Below are positions 51,967 through 62,974 of a DNA stretch of 64,000 bases, piece by piece. Location of the stretch: positions 3,286,501 through 3,350,500 of the forward strand of contig WPIO01000012.1 of NCBI GenBank assembly GCA_009760855.2, written 5' to 3'. Made by a program: the position numbers and the translations under genes. Source of the stretch: Cristatella mucedo (taxonomy: Eukaryota; Bryozoa; Phylactolaemata; Cristatellidae). A model generated the notes under the pieces. It ran no database searches, had not been told where the DNA came from, and was given only the letters and a program-made list of their open reading frames with translations. Position 1 is the stretch's first letter; each line of letters begins with the position of its first letter.

Positions 51967-53825
51967 TTGCTACCATCGGCAGGACACCCGACTTCAGACC
52001 AGGCAGCCATCTGCACTGCTAGCTCACATTTCAAGGATGGGCATGTCCTCTTCCAATGGGAGTCAGTTCCACCAGTTTCTGGCTTTCGTGCTAGCCCCTG
52101 GTTTGTCCTGCTCTGTGCCTGCCTGCCTTAACGACAGTGTAGCCTCTGTTGTGTTTCAGTAATCTATTCCTATGTTTGGGTGACTGAATGCACTTGGTGC
52201 TCCGCCTACCAAACGAAATAATGATGGGTCGCATGGAGAATGGCTGACGGCATTGCTCTATTATATATCGCAGCGCTTGTTTTGCAAATGACAAAATGTA
52301 AATGTCATACACTAGGGATGAAGATGGGCTTTTGGAAAAAATTTCTGAAGCATGAGCCTGGCCAAGTTGAAGTTAAGAAGCCGGCAATTTACGCATGGTT
52401 CTGAGTTGCATTACTACCGTCCTGCCCAGGCGTTATACGAATGTAGCGAAAGGGAGAGGTAATGAGGAGACTGGGAAGAGGAAAACTGAAAATGAAAGGG
52501 CGAAGTTCGTAAACCGCAACAAGGCAGAGAAAAATAAGCCATTTAATCTACATGGCGGCTGGCTCTTACTGAATGGGCAGGTTATTGTGACAATGAGGCT
52601 CAGTTGTTTTTCAGGCAGATATACAATTCTAAAATATAAATATTTATCAAGTGCAGGCATTTTCATTGTGCCTGAAGCCAGCCGTGCAGCTTGGTTATAA
52701 AAAGTTGGCGATGGTGATTACACCGGCTGTATATGCTAGTAATGCATTTTATATTTTAAAGTGATGTGAATTATGTAAATCACTACTGTGAAATTATAAC
52801 CTAGTTCTTTTCGGCTTTGTTAACTTGCAAAGAGGTTAAAAGTTTCCAGTAAGGAGTTAGACTGGCTACAAGTAGCACGATCCAAGAGATAGTTGGAAAT
52901 ATTCGCTTTCCGTGGATTGGGATTTCATGTGCAAGGTGCAGAACACGAAACGTGGTTAAATGAAACAATCAACGTCCGATTATTGATGAAAGCGAGAGCT
53001 ATATCTTTTTGCCTTCACACACAATGTTACATTTTGCAAGCAGTTGGCCGGAAATATTTCAAAAGCTTGTCATCGTAGGACTAGTTAGTCAGTGGTCATA
53101 GTTGGATGACGATGCACGTCGTGGTGATACCGAATTAGCTCAGTGCAAGATGCACGTGTCGATTAGCCTGGTATTGGTCGAGTTTCCTTTTGTATTTGGC
53201 TCTTTATTTAATGGCCGTTTGTGAGGCCGATGGGAGCTGAGCCCATGTCTGACGGGAATCCAGCCGTTTGCGATTTCCGTCTCGAGTCGTTCACTCGGTT
53301 CTTGATTAACCCAGGCCTGCTCGACATATCTGGGTTCCATGAATAACTTTAAAGCCTGTAATTTCCATTTAGTCTGTGCAAAGCGGCACTGTCGGCTCAG
53401 TATGACGCTGTTTTGAATTTACTCTCTTGATTTCTCGAAATACATAACGAGTTGTGGTACAAATTGCCCACACATGTTTGGCCAAGCCTTCGAACTTTTG
53501 AACTGTGATTCACTTGTCACTTAACATTAAGATGACCCGAGTTCTCATTTAAGTCATACATTGCATATAAGATTTTGGTGTATGCCTACAATTTCTCGCC
53601 ATTTCGCCCGACGGTTTTCATTCAGATCACCCCAAACACCCTTCCCAGCCACCTAGCGGTAGTATCTGCTAACAATCTTGCAGCATTAGCCTTCGATAGC
53701 GTCAAGATAAACGTACAATTTTTATACCTTAAAGCATGAGCGTTCTCATGGAAATGGGCTGTAGAGGTCCGGACAAGATACTAGCCCACTCCTGCTCTGT
53801 AGCTATTCTATTCTATTGCGTATCA
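51967..53825. other. Unassigned stretch downstream of NUP54
   Basis: Contains the NUP54 3' UTR at its start. No further gene or repeat recognised over 1.8 kb. Confidence 0.45.
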
Positions 53826-53829
53826 CTTT

Positions 53830-53910
53830 GCAGCAAATGTAAAGCGCCTAGAAAGAGATTAAGTTCTCTGAGGGCGCTTTATCAAGTGCAATATTATTAT
53901 TATTATTACA
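53830..53910 (+). mobile_element. LINE-A/SINE-2 hairpin tail
   Basis: 'gcagcaaatgtaaagcgcct', 'agaaagagattaagttctct', 'gagggcgctttatcaagtgc', then (ATT)n. The cleanest plus-oriented copy of the tail in the window. Confidence 0.88.
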
Positions 53911-54525
53911 AGGGTGGTGCAAACTAATGACAAATGAGGACATGCGTGCTACAGGCCACTGTTTTAAGAGTTTATTTAAAGATATCAGAAAGGATTAGTC
54001 AATGCGGCTTTAGGACAAAACGATGTTAAATGAAGCCTTAATTGACCCATACGTAGCCAGGTCTATCTTCAGAGGGCATAACTTAATCTTGATTTGAAAG
54101 TTTTGTAGTAGTATAGTAGTATAGTATTTTTTAGTAGTGTAGTATAGCAGTTCTTGTATTTGAAAGCTACCCTTCTAACAACCACAAAGGTTGTAATACC
54201 AATCGACCCACTGTTTTTGAAACTTTTCACAGCGATGGTATTGCATCACATACGGTTAATAGTTAACAGCACGATTGAACAAGATTCCAAGTTCACACAG
54301 AAAAAGCACAACAGATTTGCCAGATTTTATAGTGAAGATATGAAATAGAATGCATTGCTGAAGTTCGCGTAAGCAATAACTTTGATCCATCGGAAATTGC
54401 TTGTAGCAACATATTCTCATGGAAGGTTCTTTTGACGACAGTGGACTGACAGACAGAGAGCACTTCAGCACAGAATCGACGTATAAAGCGAATCCCGAAC
54501 TATGGCTACAGGCGTGCCATTTGCA
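53911..54525. other. Unassigned stretch
   Basis: A short 'tagtagtatagtagtatag' low-complexity patch lies at about 54,105-54,150. No gene seen. Confidence 0.4.
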
Positions 54526-54528
54526 ATG

Positions 54529-54666
54529 TTAATAATAATATAATAAAATAATTCATTTATATAGCGCCCCAAGAGAACTTAATCTCTATTCAGGCGCTTC
54601 ACATATGCCTCGGGGCTCGAGCCCACGACCCCAGTCAGACTGTGGTCGGAGCGAGCACCTTAACCG
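54529..54666 (-). mobile_element. SINE-2 copy, near full length
   Basis: Plus orientation: (ATA)-rich tail, 'catttatatagcgccccaag', 'agaacttaatctctattcag', 'gcgcttcacatatgcctcgg', 'ggctcgagcccacgacccca', 'gtcagactgtggtcggagcg', 'agcaccttaaccgctg'. Together with 43,950 it defines the family. Confidence 0.88.
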
Positions 54667-55007
54667 CTGTTAAAGATCTCATTCCGCTTTATCAGAATCA
54701 TGAGTACTCGGGACTATTATGGTATTAGACAAGTGACCATCCCCTATTATTTGATATGTTTTATAGTCTGCGTGGCTTGAGCATAATGCATATCTGTCTC
54801 TACATATCTGTGATTTTAGCAGGAGTATCTATGGTGGGCGTGGCAGTAAATATGCAGAATTTTGGGCAATACGAGAGTTAAGAAGAGCCCAAAAATCGAA
54901 GAAGCTTAAAGATATTGCTACTCAAGAGCCATATGTTACTCAGATCGGTTTTCTATTTGAAGCTGTTGTAAAATAATTGTCTTTGTTTGGCGTGGAGCAA
55001 GTAGCAA

Positions 55008-55145
55008 GTGATGCCGCCCTACTTTGGCAGAGAGATAATGTGCTCGCCTTTGATGACCGATGTCATGGGCTCGAGCAATTTAGCTTACGTGAAGCGCTTG
55101 GGCAGACGTTAAGTTATGTTAGGACGCTATATAAACGAATTTACA
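55008..55145 (+). mobile_element. SINE-2 copy
   Basis: 'ctactttggcagagagataa' (A-box region), 'tgtgctcgcctttgatgacc', 'gatgtcatgggctcgagcaa' (B-box region), then hairpin 'tgaagcgcttgggcagacgt' and 'gttaggacgctatataaacg'. Confidence 0.7.
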
Positions 55146-55187
55146 GGCAGACTCACCCACACGCTCGCGGACACAACGGTATATATA

Positions 55188-55310
<123 letters not shown>

Positions 55311-55399
55311 AATGGTTCGTAGCCGATTTGACCTCGTTTGGTAACTAGTTGCCACTACCTAAGCTGATTGATTTCGAATGTGATTCGTACACTGTGGAC

Positions 55400-58150
55400 T
55401 GGCTGAGGCATGGATTTTACAAGGCGAACAGTAACACTGAAAATAAACTTTTCAAAAGTCACAAGCATGCACCTCAACATGCTTAACCCATATATTCGGT
55501 CTACCAAGGTTCAACAAATCGGGATACAAGTCGCATTAGATGCAGAAATAGGTAAATTCTTGATTTACAGATACGCTGCTTCCGGTTTACATCCTGTTTA
55601 GTATATAGCTTTGATTTTCATAACTTTTTCATTTTGCGGTCAATTTTTGTAAGTATTTTCTTGAGATGCCCCTGGATTGTCAACAAAATAGTCTCGAAGA
55701 AGTCTGAAAGCTTACTAAACATTCACTTGACTGTCTCCCTACCTGCGAACTTGACAAGCACTTTCAGGGAATACATGCAAAGCGAAGCACTTATAAAATA
55801 GCAGTAGAAAAGAAAGGGAAAAGTAGAAGGCTTATTGCAGTAATTTTTCTTAGCCCTGGCCAAAGTAAGCTATGAATTGTTGCTTTACCAATGCTATTTT
55901 CAGTGTAGCTCAGCAATCGGATGGTGTGCTCAAAATGAATTAATCGATCGTCCAAATTTGTCCACGATTACTTCTTTTTAAGTTTGATCAGGCATTGATC
56001 GATTAGTCTACTTTGTCGAGATCAGCCAAACCCGTACGATTGCACGAATTATAAAAATCTTCATTAAATTTTATGCATTGGCTTTATCTTAATTACCGTG
56101 CTAGTAAACCAAGTCAATATTTGATTCGCTAACTTACTATTTCATTCTCGTAATTGCTTTCAAAAATGGCAGTCCTGAAATAAGAAAATATCTACCTTTC
56201 TCAACTTTAGCTATAAACTTTTTGAGTTTCTTCGGCAACATCGCGGCCCCGTTTACAGGAAAAGACCTGATAAATGCAGCATCATTTTCACGATTTTGTA
56301 AACCCAGGAGAATTGTACATAATCGATCCATTGGATGCTTTTGCTTTAGTGTTTTAAGAAAAGCTCAAGAAACTTAAACGCTTTCTCGGGGTTTTCGCTA
56401 ACGGCACCCACGATTCCTTATATTTCTTAGTATTTCATTTGAGTCATGCTGTAAGAACACCAGAGCTCTTGAAGGAGCTTGCAGTGGTAAGATCAACCGA
56501 ATGCTAAAATATAATAAATGCCGATACTGATTAGGACTTAGTATTTCAGTAAACGATTTAGATGAGTAAAACGAATCAAGTTATGCAAAAACTTTATTTT
56601 TGTTGTGTTCCAGTGATCTCTCTCTGCCCCGAGACATAGAGTACTGAGAGCCAAAAACACGATTGTTAGCAGATCTGAGTCTGGTAGTATTCAAGAGCTT
56701 CTAAGCGTGCACAAGCTATTTTGCTTTGCTGACAAAATAGTATCAGCAGCCTTCACAGGTTAACGTATACTCTCCTCAAGTTCTTTGGATGAGCTTGACA
56801 AATAAGAGGCCAATAACCAGTTGTATTATTTTTCTCGTTCGGTTTCAAGGCAACAAAGATCCCTATAAATTCTTAGGCATGTGCACCTACAAATTAGGTA
56901 AGAAAAGTGTCAGATAATGTCCATTCTATACTTTTCACACAATTCCGAGCTTGAGGCAAAAAGGCATAAATGAAAAACTCATCCACTTTGTGTTCACTAA
57001 GTAAAATTAGGGATAAAGTAAGTATTAACTTTTTTGGCTAAATATGCTGAGCCAAGCTAACAAATTGAACCGGTTAAAGGAAACTAGTGCTGCTTTTTGC
57101 TACGGTAAGATTTCCTTGTGCTTCAATTAATAGCATCTTAATTTCCAATCATGTGTCCTTCAAAAGTCTTATCGACACCATACAATGTATCGTCAACGTT
57201 TCCTTACTTATTGAGCAGGTTTTTATGGCAAGCATTGGAATTTCATTGGGACGTCAATGTTCGTAAATTCTATGTCATTTAATACAGGTGTTTGTGTGAT
57301 TAAGGTCCATCTCCCCTGAGATTTATAGCTGAATCTGCACGAGAGTGCTCCTCTTAGTCACAAATACTTTAAACAAAATTAGGATTACATCTCTAATTAT
57401 ATCTCGAACGTGCATTGACGGGATTACATGATTACAAATTTATAGTCAAGCTGAGTGATAGTCAACGCATTTTCTTAAACCGAAATTAACTCACATATGT
57501 CGGCATGCATATACCTGCACACAATCACAAAAAACTGAACGTACAAAGTTAAGACATTCAAGTTATTTTAAGTGACATTTTTTTCGAATATTCCTACACA
57601 TTTAATTAAATAATTGAGACTTGATTAATTTAACTTTACTTAGAGTTTTACATAGCCGAGTGACCTAGGCCTGTCATTTCTCCCCGGGTTCACCTCTATG
57701 GAGTCTACCCGCCAAAACATCGTGAGAGAAGCATCTACCCGCCAAAAGTGGCGTGAAAAAAATTCAATTTGAAAGCTATAAGTTATGCATAGAAGCGCAT
57801 GCCTGTTCAAAGGCTAAATCTTATTTTTCTGCATGATTTACAGGGCTCTGCTGAGATTGTTGAGCCATCCGCTAAGCAGGGCTATTTAATGATAGCAATA
57901 AAATAACCAAGGCTGACTCAGCTTTTTTGTCAACTGACTGTTGCATTTGTACATAAGCTGCGAGACTGTCTTTGGCCCTACTGTGGGCTAGGAGTTAAAT
58001 TATATTCATATAAAGGGAATAGGAACTAGAATGAAAAAAATCTGAGTTCTTCAATCAGATGAAAAGTCTGTGTATCATTTATCTTCTATCATTATTTGCT
58101 TATTATTTATCTTTGACATGTAGCCGACATCTATCAATCTTAAGCCTGAA
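55400..58150. other. AT-rich unassigned stretch
   Basis: About 2.7 kb with only short chance-like open frames. No repeat family recognised. Confidence 0.45.
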
Positions 58151-58156
58151 TGATGA

Positions 58157-58486
58157 TTAAGTAGTCACTGCTGGGCTATCGCGAACTGCAAGGCTCTCAT
58201 CTTTGTTACTGTTCAACGACGTGGTTTCAGAAAATACCTCCACGAGTTCCTGGAGGTATTTTCCAGCACTGTGATGACCAATGATCTGCTGAAAAGCGCT
58301 TACGAGCCGTTGGAGTGCTTCAATTACCGAATAGAGGCTATTCAGTGTCGTACACTTTTGCTGACGGTTACGATGAAGATACAATCTTGGAAGCCTTGCA
58401 ATTGATAGCTCGTTGAAAGTCTCCCTGTATCTGGCTAGTGATTTGACGGGACTACCAAAGATGGCTTGTGGGTGGAATTGGAAATC
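58157..58486 (-). CDS. Candidate terminal coding exon, unidentified gene
   Basis: The minus strand is open for 109 codons from 58,486 to a TAA at 58,157-58,159. It includes PVKSLARYRETFNELSIARL, NSLYSVIEALQRLVSAFQQI and HSAGKYLQELVEVFSE. Composition is helical and protein-like, unlike the AT-rich DNA around it. Possible splice acceptors are 'gcgctaag' (58,486), 'tttggtag' and 'tcactagccag' (58,430 region). No family is recognised. Confidence 0.45.
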   Translation of the reverse strand, partial: DFQFHPQAIFGSPVKSLARYRETFNELSIARLPRLYLHRNRQQKCTTLNSLYSVIEALQRLVSAFQQIIGHHSAGKYLQELVEVFSETTSLNSNKDESLAVRDSPAVTT

Positions 58487-58545
58487 TTAGCGCGCCAGTA
58501 ACTTCGCCGAATGATCTCTTATGAAAGTGGCCGCTATCTATCCTG

Positions 58546-58722
58546 GTGAGCCGTGATGGCACACTAGGTAAGGCGGTTGCTTTTCACGACCTTGGTCCCG
58601 AGGTCGTAGGTTCGAATTCTTCGGTGGGCGATCCTTTATTGCCGCGTCAAGTGGTGGTGATAGCCACAAAAGCTCTTCTGTCGTTATACAAAAGAGGCTG
58701 CTAAATAAGCTAGTATTTTTTA
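58546..58722 (+). mobile_element. SINE-1 copy (variant A-box subtype)
   Basis: 'gtgagccgtgatggcacact', 'aggtaaggcggttgcttttc', 'ggtcccgaggtcgtaggttc', 'gtcaagtggtggtgatagcc', end 'gaggctgctaaataagctag' plus T run. It lies between two candidate exons of the minus-strand gene. Confidence 0.88.
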
Positions 58723-58945
58723 TCCTTGAGTGGCTGAATGCATGTGGTCGAAAGTTGTTTCGTAATCAGCAGGTGATGAATGTTTACACACAAGTCTTTG
58801 CTTCTCTTCTCTCTCTTCTTTCCTTTCCAGCGTCTCGTCTCTGGCTTTGAGCTCGGTGTTTGATCTGAGGCTCCTAGCCAAAAGGGTACGGAGAGCTGAT
58901 AACAAATCCAAAATCTTCAGCCGCAACGGCAGTACGGCAGTGTGC
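58723..58945 (-). CDS. Candidate coding exon, unidentified gene
   Basis: The minus strand is open through LPLRLKILDLLSALRTLLAR, SLRSNTELKARDETLERKEE and REEKQRLVCKHSSPADYETT to a TAA beside the SINE-1. The Glu/Lys/Arg run is coiled-coil-like. A GTGTGT after KQRL could be the donor (about 58,800). It may belong to the same gene as the exon at 58,157-58,486. Confidence 0.35.
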
Positions 58946-59099
58946 GATCAAAGGACGTAACCGAGGCATCTGTGCCTTCGTAGCAACATAGGCTGCGCAC
59001 GGGATTACCTAATAAAGCCTTGTAGATAAGTAAATAGAATATCCAGCCTAGTACTTATTTGCACAAAAGACATTTTCAGAACTAGTGGAACATAACCCT

Positions 59100-59300
59100 T
59101 CAGGAAATATAAAGATAAATACTCCACGTTAGTCGCAGTTGTTGCACGCTGGTTAATCTAACCATCTGTCTAGAGAAAAGCAACATTAGCATGATCAGAT
59201 ACGTTTCCTTGGGCAGGTAGGGCCATTTGGAATGTATGCGCTTGTCTCCGTCAACTCTCAAATCTAATAAATGAACACTCTCAAAGCAATTAGTAAACAA
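59100..59300 (-). CDS. Possible coding exon, weak
   Basis: A 66-codon minus-strand frame containing SVHLLDLRVDGDKRIHSKWP and YLPKETYLIMLMLLFSRQM. It reads like protein, but its splice sites are unclear and it matches no family I know. Confidence 0.25.
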   Translation of the reverse strand: MFTNCFESVHLLDLRVDGDKRIHSKWPYLPKETYLIMLMLLFSRQMVRLTSVQQLRLTWSIYLYIS

Positions 59301-60080
59301 AGAAAATGTTGGCTGGAAGCAGTTGTTTCAAATGCTCTTGGCCATACAGCATTAAAGCTCACCAGGCTACTAGTTGGTCGATGAATTCAAGCTAAGCTGA
59401 ATCCGAAAAAGGCATTACTATTTAGCCAAGGTACCCTCACCAGACCGGTAGAATGAAGTTTAGATCATTCGAAAACGTGCAGCGTCTAAGGTTTTTCAGT
59501 GTCGCCAAAACTCAAGAGGAGTAGGAACGGACAAACATGTACGATAGCCGGAATCAGAGCGAGAATCTACGGACCATAGAATATAGCAGAAGTAGTGAGA
59601 CTATAACATATTCGTCTTGCACGCTATAGTCGTGCAAAATATCCCACGATTCCCGGTACTTAGGCTGCCGACAAGGTTGAAAATACTATTCAAATCACAA
59701 TGTTCCCTGTTAACACTACTAGTAGAGCTGACAAACCGGAAGGTTTAAGAGCGACACCCTCACATTGAGTATAATAAAGAGCCTAAGTAATAGTATTTCA
59801 AATGATTCACATTTTCTGATTGACTCTTTTGTTATTACGTGAAGTTGAAGTTAAAAGTTTTGTGCCGAGCCTTTATGTAAGAACAGAGCCTCTTTGTAAG
59901 CCCTCGGTATAGCCTGTCAAGTCAGACTTATCGGTCCGGGCTCCTACTGTGGTCTTGTATGGTATTGGTGGAGGCTGGCCCAATTGCTTTGCTATTCGGT
60001 AGCAGTGAGCCGGAAGCTTCAGTAATGATGAGACAGGGTGGCGAATGCCATACTTCTGGCAAGTGCATGTATGGCACTTA
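59301..60080. other. Unassigned stretch
   Basis: No gene or repeat recognised with confidence. Confidence 0.4.
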
Positions 60081-60081
60081 C

Positions 60082-60157
60082 GTTAAGCAGGTCCCCATAA
60101 CTCTAGCGGTGACGTGGCGACAATTGGGACTTGTAGCCGAGGTATCCACGAAATCAA
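60082..60157 (-). CDS. Possible small exon downstream of the sushi exon
   Basis: Acceptor 'gagaagcatgcag' and donor GTAAGT bound 76 nt that read DFVDTSATSPNCRHVTARVM then GTCLN in phase 1. Strong splice sites and Cys/Thr-rich content fit an extracellular protein, but no domain can be named. Confidence 0.3.
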
Positions 60158-60210
60158 CTGCATGCTTCTCCAAAGAAAGCGATGGCGGCCTGATGCAAGT
60201 GCTCGCTCAC

Positions 60211-60319
60211 CAATCCCAGCAGTGAACATAGAACGATCAAGGATGCTGCAACTGAGCCAAAGAACAAGCACAACAGAGCTCGTTTGCACAGGCAAGCTCG
60301 CACTCGAGCAACGTACTTG
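60211..60319 (-). CDS. Possible transmembrane-segment exon
   Basis: Acceptor 'cctctgcag' and donor GTGAGC bound 109 nt that read KYVARVRACLCKRA and then a hydrophobic run LLCLFFGSVAASLIVLCSLL. It could supply the membrane anchor of the sushi gene. The gap to the next candidate exon (53 bp) is short for an intron and the phases do not agree, so both cannot be in one transcript as drawn. Confidence 0.25.
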
Positions 60320-60667
60320 CTGCAGAGGATTCGTCGTGGAGTGTTCAACGTTCCCGCGTGAACCAGCGATCCCGTCCTTATCTAGCCGGCCTGCCTCGGG
60401 CCAGTAGTTTCGAAAGACACAAGCCGACTGCGACTTCAATGCGTCCACTTTTACGTAGCTGCTTCTGTCCGAGGCGTCTTTGTTCTAACCTCTCACTCAG
60501 TGGATGCACACGTACCGACCCAGTCTCGCACTCGCACGCATTCACCCAGCACTGACGTTGCTGGTCAAGCATAAAGGCGGGAAATGGGGAAGAAAGAAGA
60601 CTGTGAAGAAACATTCCTACAGCGCTAGTGACAGTATCTATCGATACCGGCTGCAGAGAGGCAGTAC

Positions 60668-60856
60668 CCGAGCAATCCACCGGCGTCGGCGTCCAAAATC
60701 CGCTGACGTTGCACGTGACAGTCAAGCTGTTCCCTCCTCCTTGCTCCACGTAAAAGTAGGGTTCGCAGAGCACTACTGCAGTGCTACCGTACGTCGTCGT
60801 CGTCAATCCGAGCACCGCAGCCCTTTTCATGCTGGGAAGCTGGGGACAGTTGATGA
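60668..60856 (-). CDS. CCP/sushi domain exon (partial gene)
   Basis: A 189-nt minus-strand exon from acceptor 'tttattttag' to a GTACTG donor, phase 1 at both ends. It codes for one complete CCP (sushi) module of about 62 residues: starts INCPQLPSMKR, has TYGSTAVVLCEPYFYVEQGG, then SLTVTCNVSGFWTPTPVDCS. The four framework cysteines and the Trp before the last Cys are present. CCP modules are extracellular, each held by two disulfides, and are usually carried on phase 1-1 exons, as here. It likely belongs to the same gene as 62,975-63,184, which lies upstream on this strand. Confidence 0.85.
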
Positions 60857-61460
60857 CTAAAATAAACGTTGACAAATGAAAATATACAATATATTTACAA
60901 GTATATTTAAAATATATTTACAAGTTGTACCGGATTCACGAATGCCAGTCACCCGAAGCAGTGTACAAGCGCCCATTCTATTAAATTTTCGCCGTAAAAA
61001 ATGTTCAAAACATAGAACTAATAAAAAATCTGTATAAACATCCACGTTTGTGTCCACAGCTCTCTTAGTACAGTCTCAATTTCCAAAAAGGGAAATCGGT
61101 TCACGTACGTGGTTTTGAATACACGCCGAAATACATGCAAGAATAAATGTGCTAAATTCGATCTTGTAGCTTTACGGAGGATTCAAGTGGTTTATGGTAG
61201 ATTTCGCTGGTGGCCAGCATCTTTGCAGCAAATTTACAAGAAATTTCTTGGAAAAATCTTAATGACCATGTACTACAATGTTCACTCGACATTCGAACTT
61301 TGCACGACCAATTTTTGCTAGCGGCTGCCTAGTTTGCACGGCCCTGGCGTTAACCGAAAGCATGCTGAGCTTATGGGAATAGCCCATCTGCCATTTATCC
61401 GCACTCATCAGAGTCCTATTGCGACTTCGTAAACTCAGACTACAGAATGACCGAAGGCTC
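60857..61460. other. Probable intron sequence of the sushi gene
   Basis: AT-rich, with an imperfect direct repeat 'atatatttacaagt' at 60,887-60,926. No exon seen. Confidence 0.4.
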
Positions 61461-61466
61461 TATTGG

Positions 61467-61632
61467 GCCGTAATAGCCCAGGAGGTAAGGTGCAGGCTCT
61501 TCACAAGCGAGGTCATGGGTTCGAATCCTGGTGTAGATGATTCTTTATTGCCAACTGCAAGCGATGGATATGGCCGTGTAAGGTCTTCTGCCACTATACA
61601 AACGAGCCTTCTAAATTAGATAGTATTTTTTC
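61467..61632 (+). mobile_element. SINE-1 copy
   Basis: A box TAGCCCAGGAGG in 'cgtaatagcccaggaggtaa', perfect B box in 'atgggttcgaatcctggtgt', body 'gccaactgcaagcgatggat', end 'cttctaaattagatagtatt' and T run. Confidence 0.88.
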
Positions 61633-62500
61633 TGCCGCGGTACTGAAAGCCGAAAAAGGAGAGCTATCCCGAAACCTCTGCATTTGCAGGTTTACTGTGT
61701 GCTCTCGGACCGACCTAAGCAAACCATTCTTCATAGGGCGTCGAAGTCCGAGCTCGAGGGGCTCGGCTTTAAATGGCTTCTTGCGAGCTCGGGTGAAGTC
61801 CCGGTTCGCTGGCTACGTGAATGAGTTTTAGCGTTTATAATTGGAAGTGCCGAGCTGCAACCAGTGAGTCCGTTGGCGACCGACGAACCGTTCAGCGGCC
61901 TTAGCTATCCTGCAGCCTCGACCTGACTGGTTTTTTCATACGAATGCGCTGTAGTGTATGAGAAAATATAAAAGCCGCCCCCCCCCGCACGATTGAGCTA
62001 GTTATTACATTAATTAGTGAGTGTGTGCAAGCTAGCTGACAGAGTCGCTGTTTGACAGAGAAAAATCTAGAGAGTGGAGATTCTAGAAAATTGCTGCTTA
62101 AGACAGATGAAAGGGCGACGCGATTGTGCCAGTGGGCTTTGCCATCGCGCTGGGGCATCGTTCGCAAGCCTGCAGCGCACCTGTGGGAGAATAGAACAGA
62201 GAAAACAAGCATACATGCAGAGGTCTGCAGAGTTAGCCTGCAGCTGTGGGGCTGTCTCCTGCGGCACTGAGCTCAGTCATTGCTCCCCCAGCAGAGCAAG
62301 TGCATTGACGCAAATTTAGTTCGGGAATGGCACTCGGTAAATGTCTTGACATTATTGTTATTATTGTTGGCAGTGAAGGCCAGACGGACAGTCAGTCAGC
62401 CGTTCCAGCAATCGTGCACATGCCCAATCCTTTCATGGATCTTTGACTGTCCTGCACAAACGACGACATACTTAGAAATGCGGACTTAGGTAGACTAGCG
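61633..62500. other. Unassigned stretch with a TATA-like site
   Basis: GC-richer patch 61,740-62,300. A TATAAAAG lies at 61,966-61,973, followed by a C9 run. No conserved ORF follows at a sensible distance, so I do not call a promoter. Confidence 0.3.
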
Positions 62501-62514
62501 TCTAGAGTGTCTCT

Positions 62515-62790
62515 TATCTCGCCTGGGTACCACTGGTACAGCACTGCAAGGGTTTTAAGTAATATCTCAGTGGGAGACTCCAGAGTATTGATGTGAACGA
62601 CAAAGATGACCCAAGAAACCACTGAAGTATGAGGTATCTCAGAGCTCTGTGCTTGGTCTGGTTCTTTTCATGGTTTATACTCTCCATCTTGCCGATTTGA
62701 TTGCCAGGCACAATCTAGGCTTTCACTTCTATGCAGAGGAAACTCAGTTGTACCTACGCTTTGATTCCTACCTGCTCTGCAGCTAGCCTT
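62515..62790 (+). mobile_element. LINE RT fragment
   Basis: The plus strand encodes LGLVLFMVYTLHLADLIARH (62,657-62,716) then NLGFHFYAEETQLYLRFDSY, the RT box with YADD changed to YAEE. Upstream, 62,560-62,650, matches the sequence before the RT box in LINE-A copies. Located between the two sushi exons, on the opposite strand. Confidence 0.8.
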
Positions 62791-62974
62791 GTCTGTCGTG
62801 GAGTCCAGGGACGACAAGCCTTAACCAGGAAGTGTCAAGGATTACTATTTAGTCTGATTTGCGTTACCAATGTGCGACTGCATTAATAGCCATGCAAGAC
62901 ACTGGAAAACCGCGATCACTCGATCGATCAAGCGCAGTGTATGCCGCAGAAGCCATCTTACAGTAATAACTTAC

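Noticed and set aside
60378-60667. Continuation of the sushi frame past the module
   Set aside because: After the fourth cysteine and the phase 1 donor, the frame becomes featureless. Module-per-exon structure with phase 1-1 borders explains the data better.
61966-61973. TATA box (TATAAAAG) of a plus-strand gene
   Set aside because: No conserved coding sequence or splice structure follows; a single TATA-like match is expected by chance.
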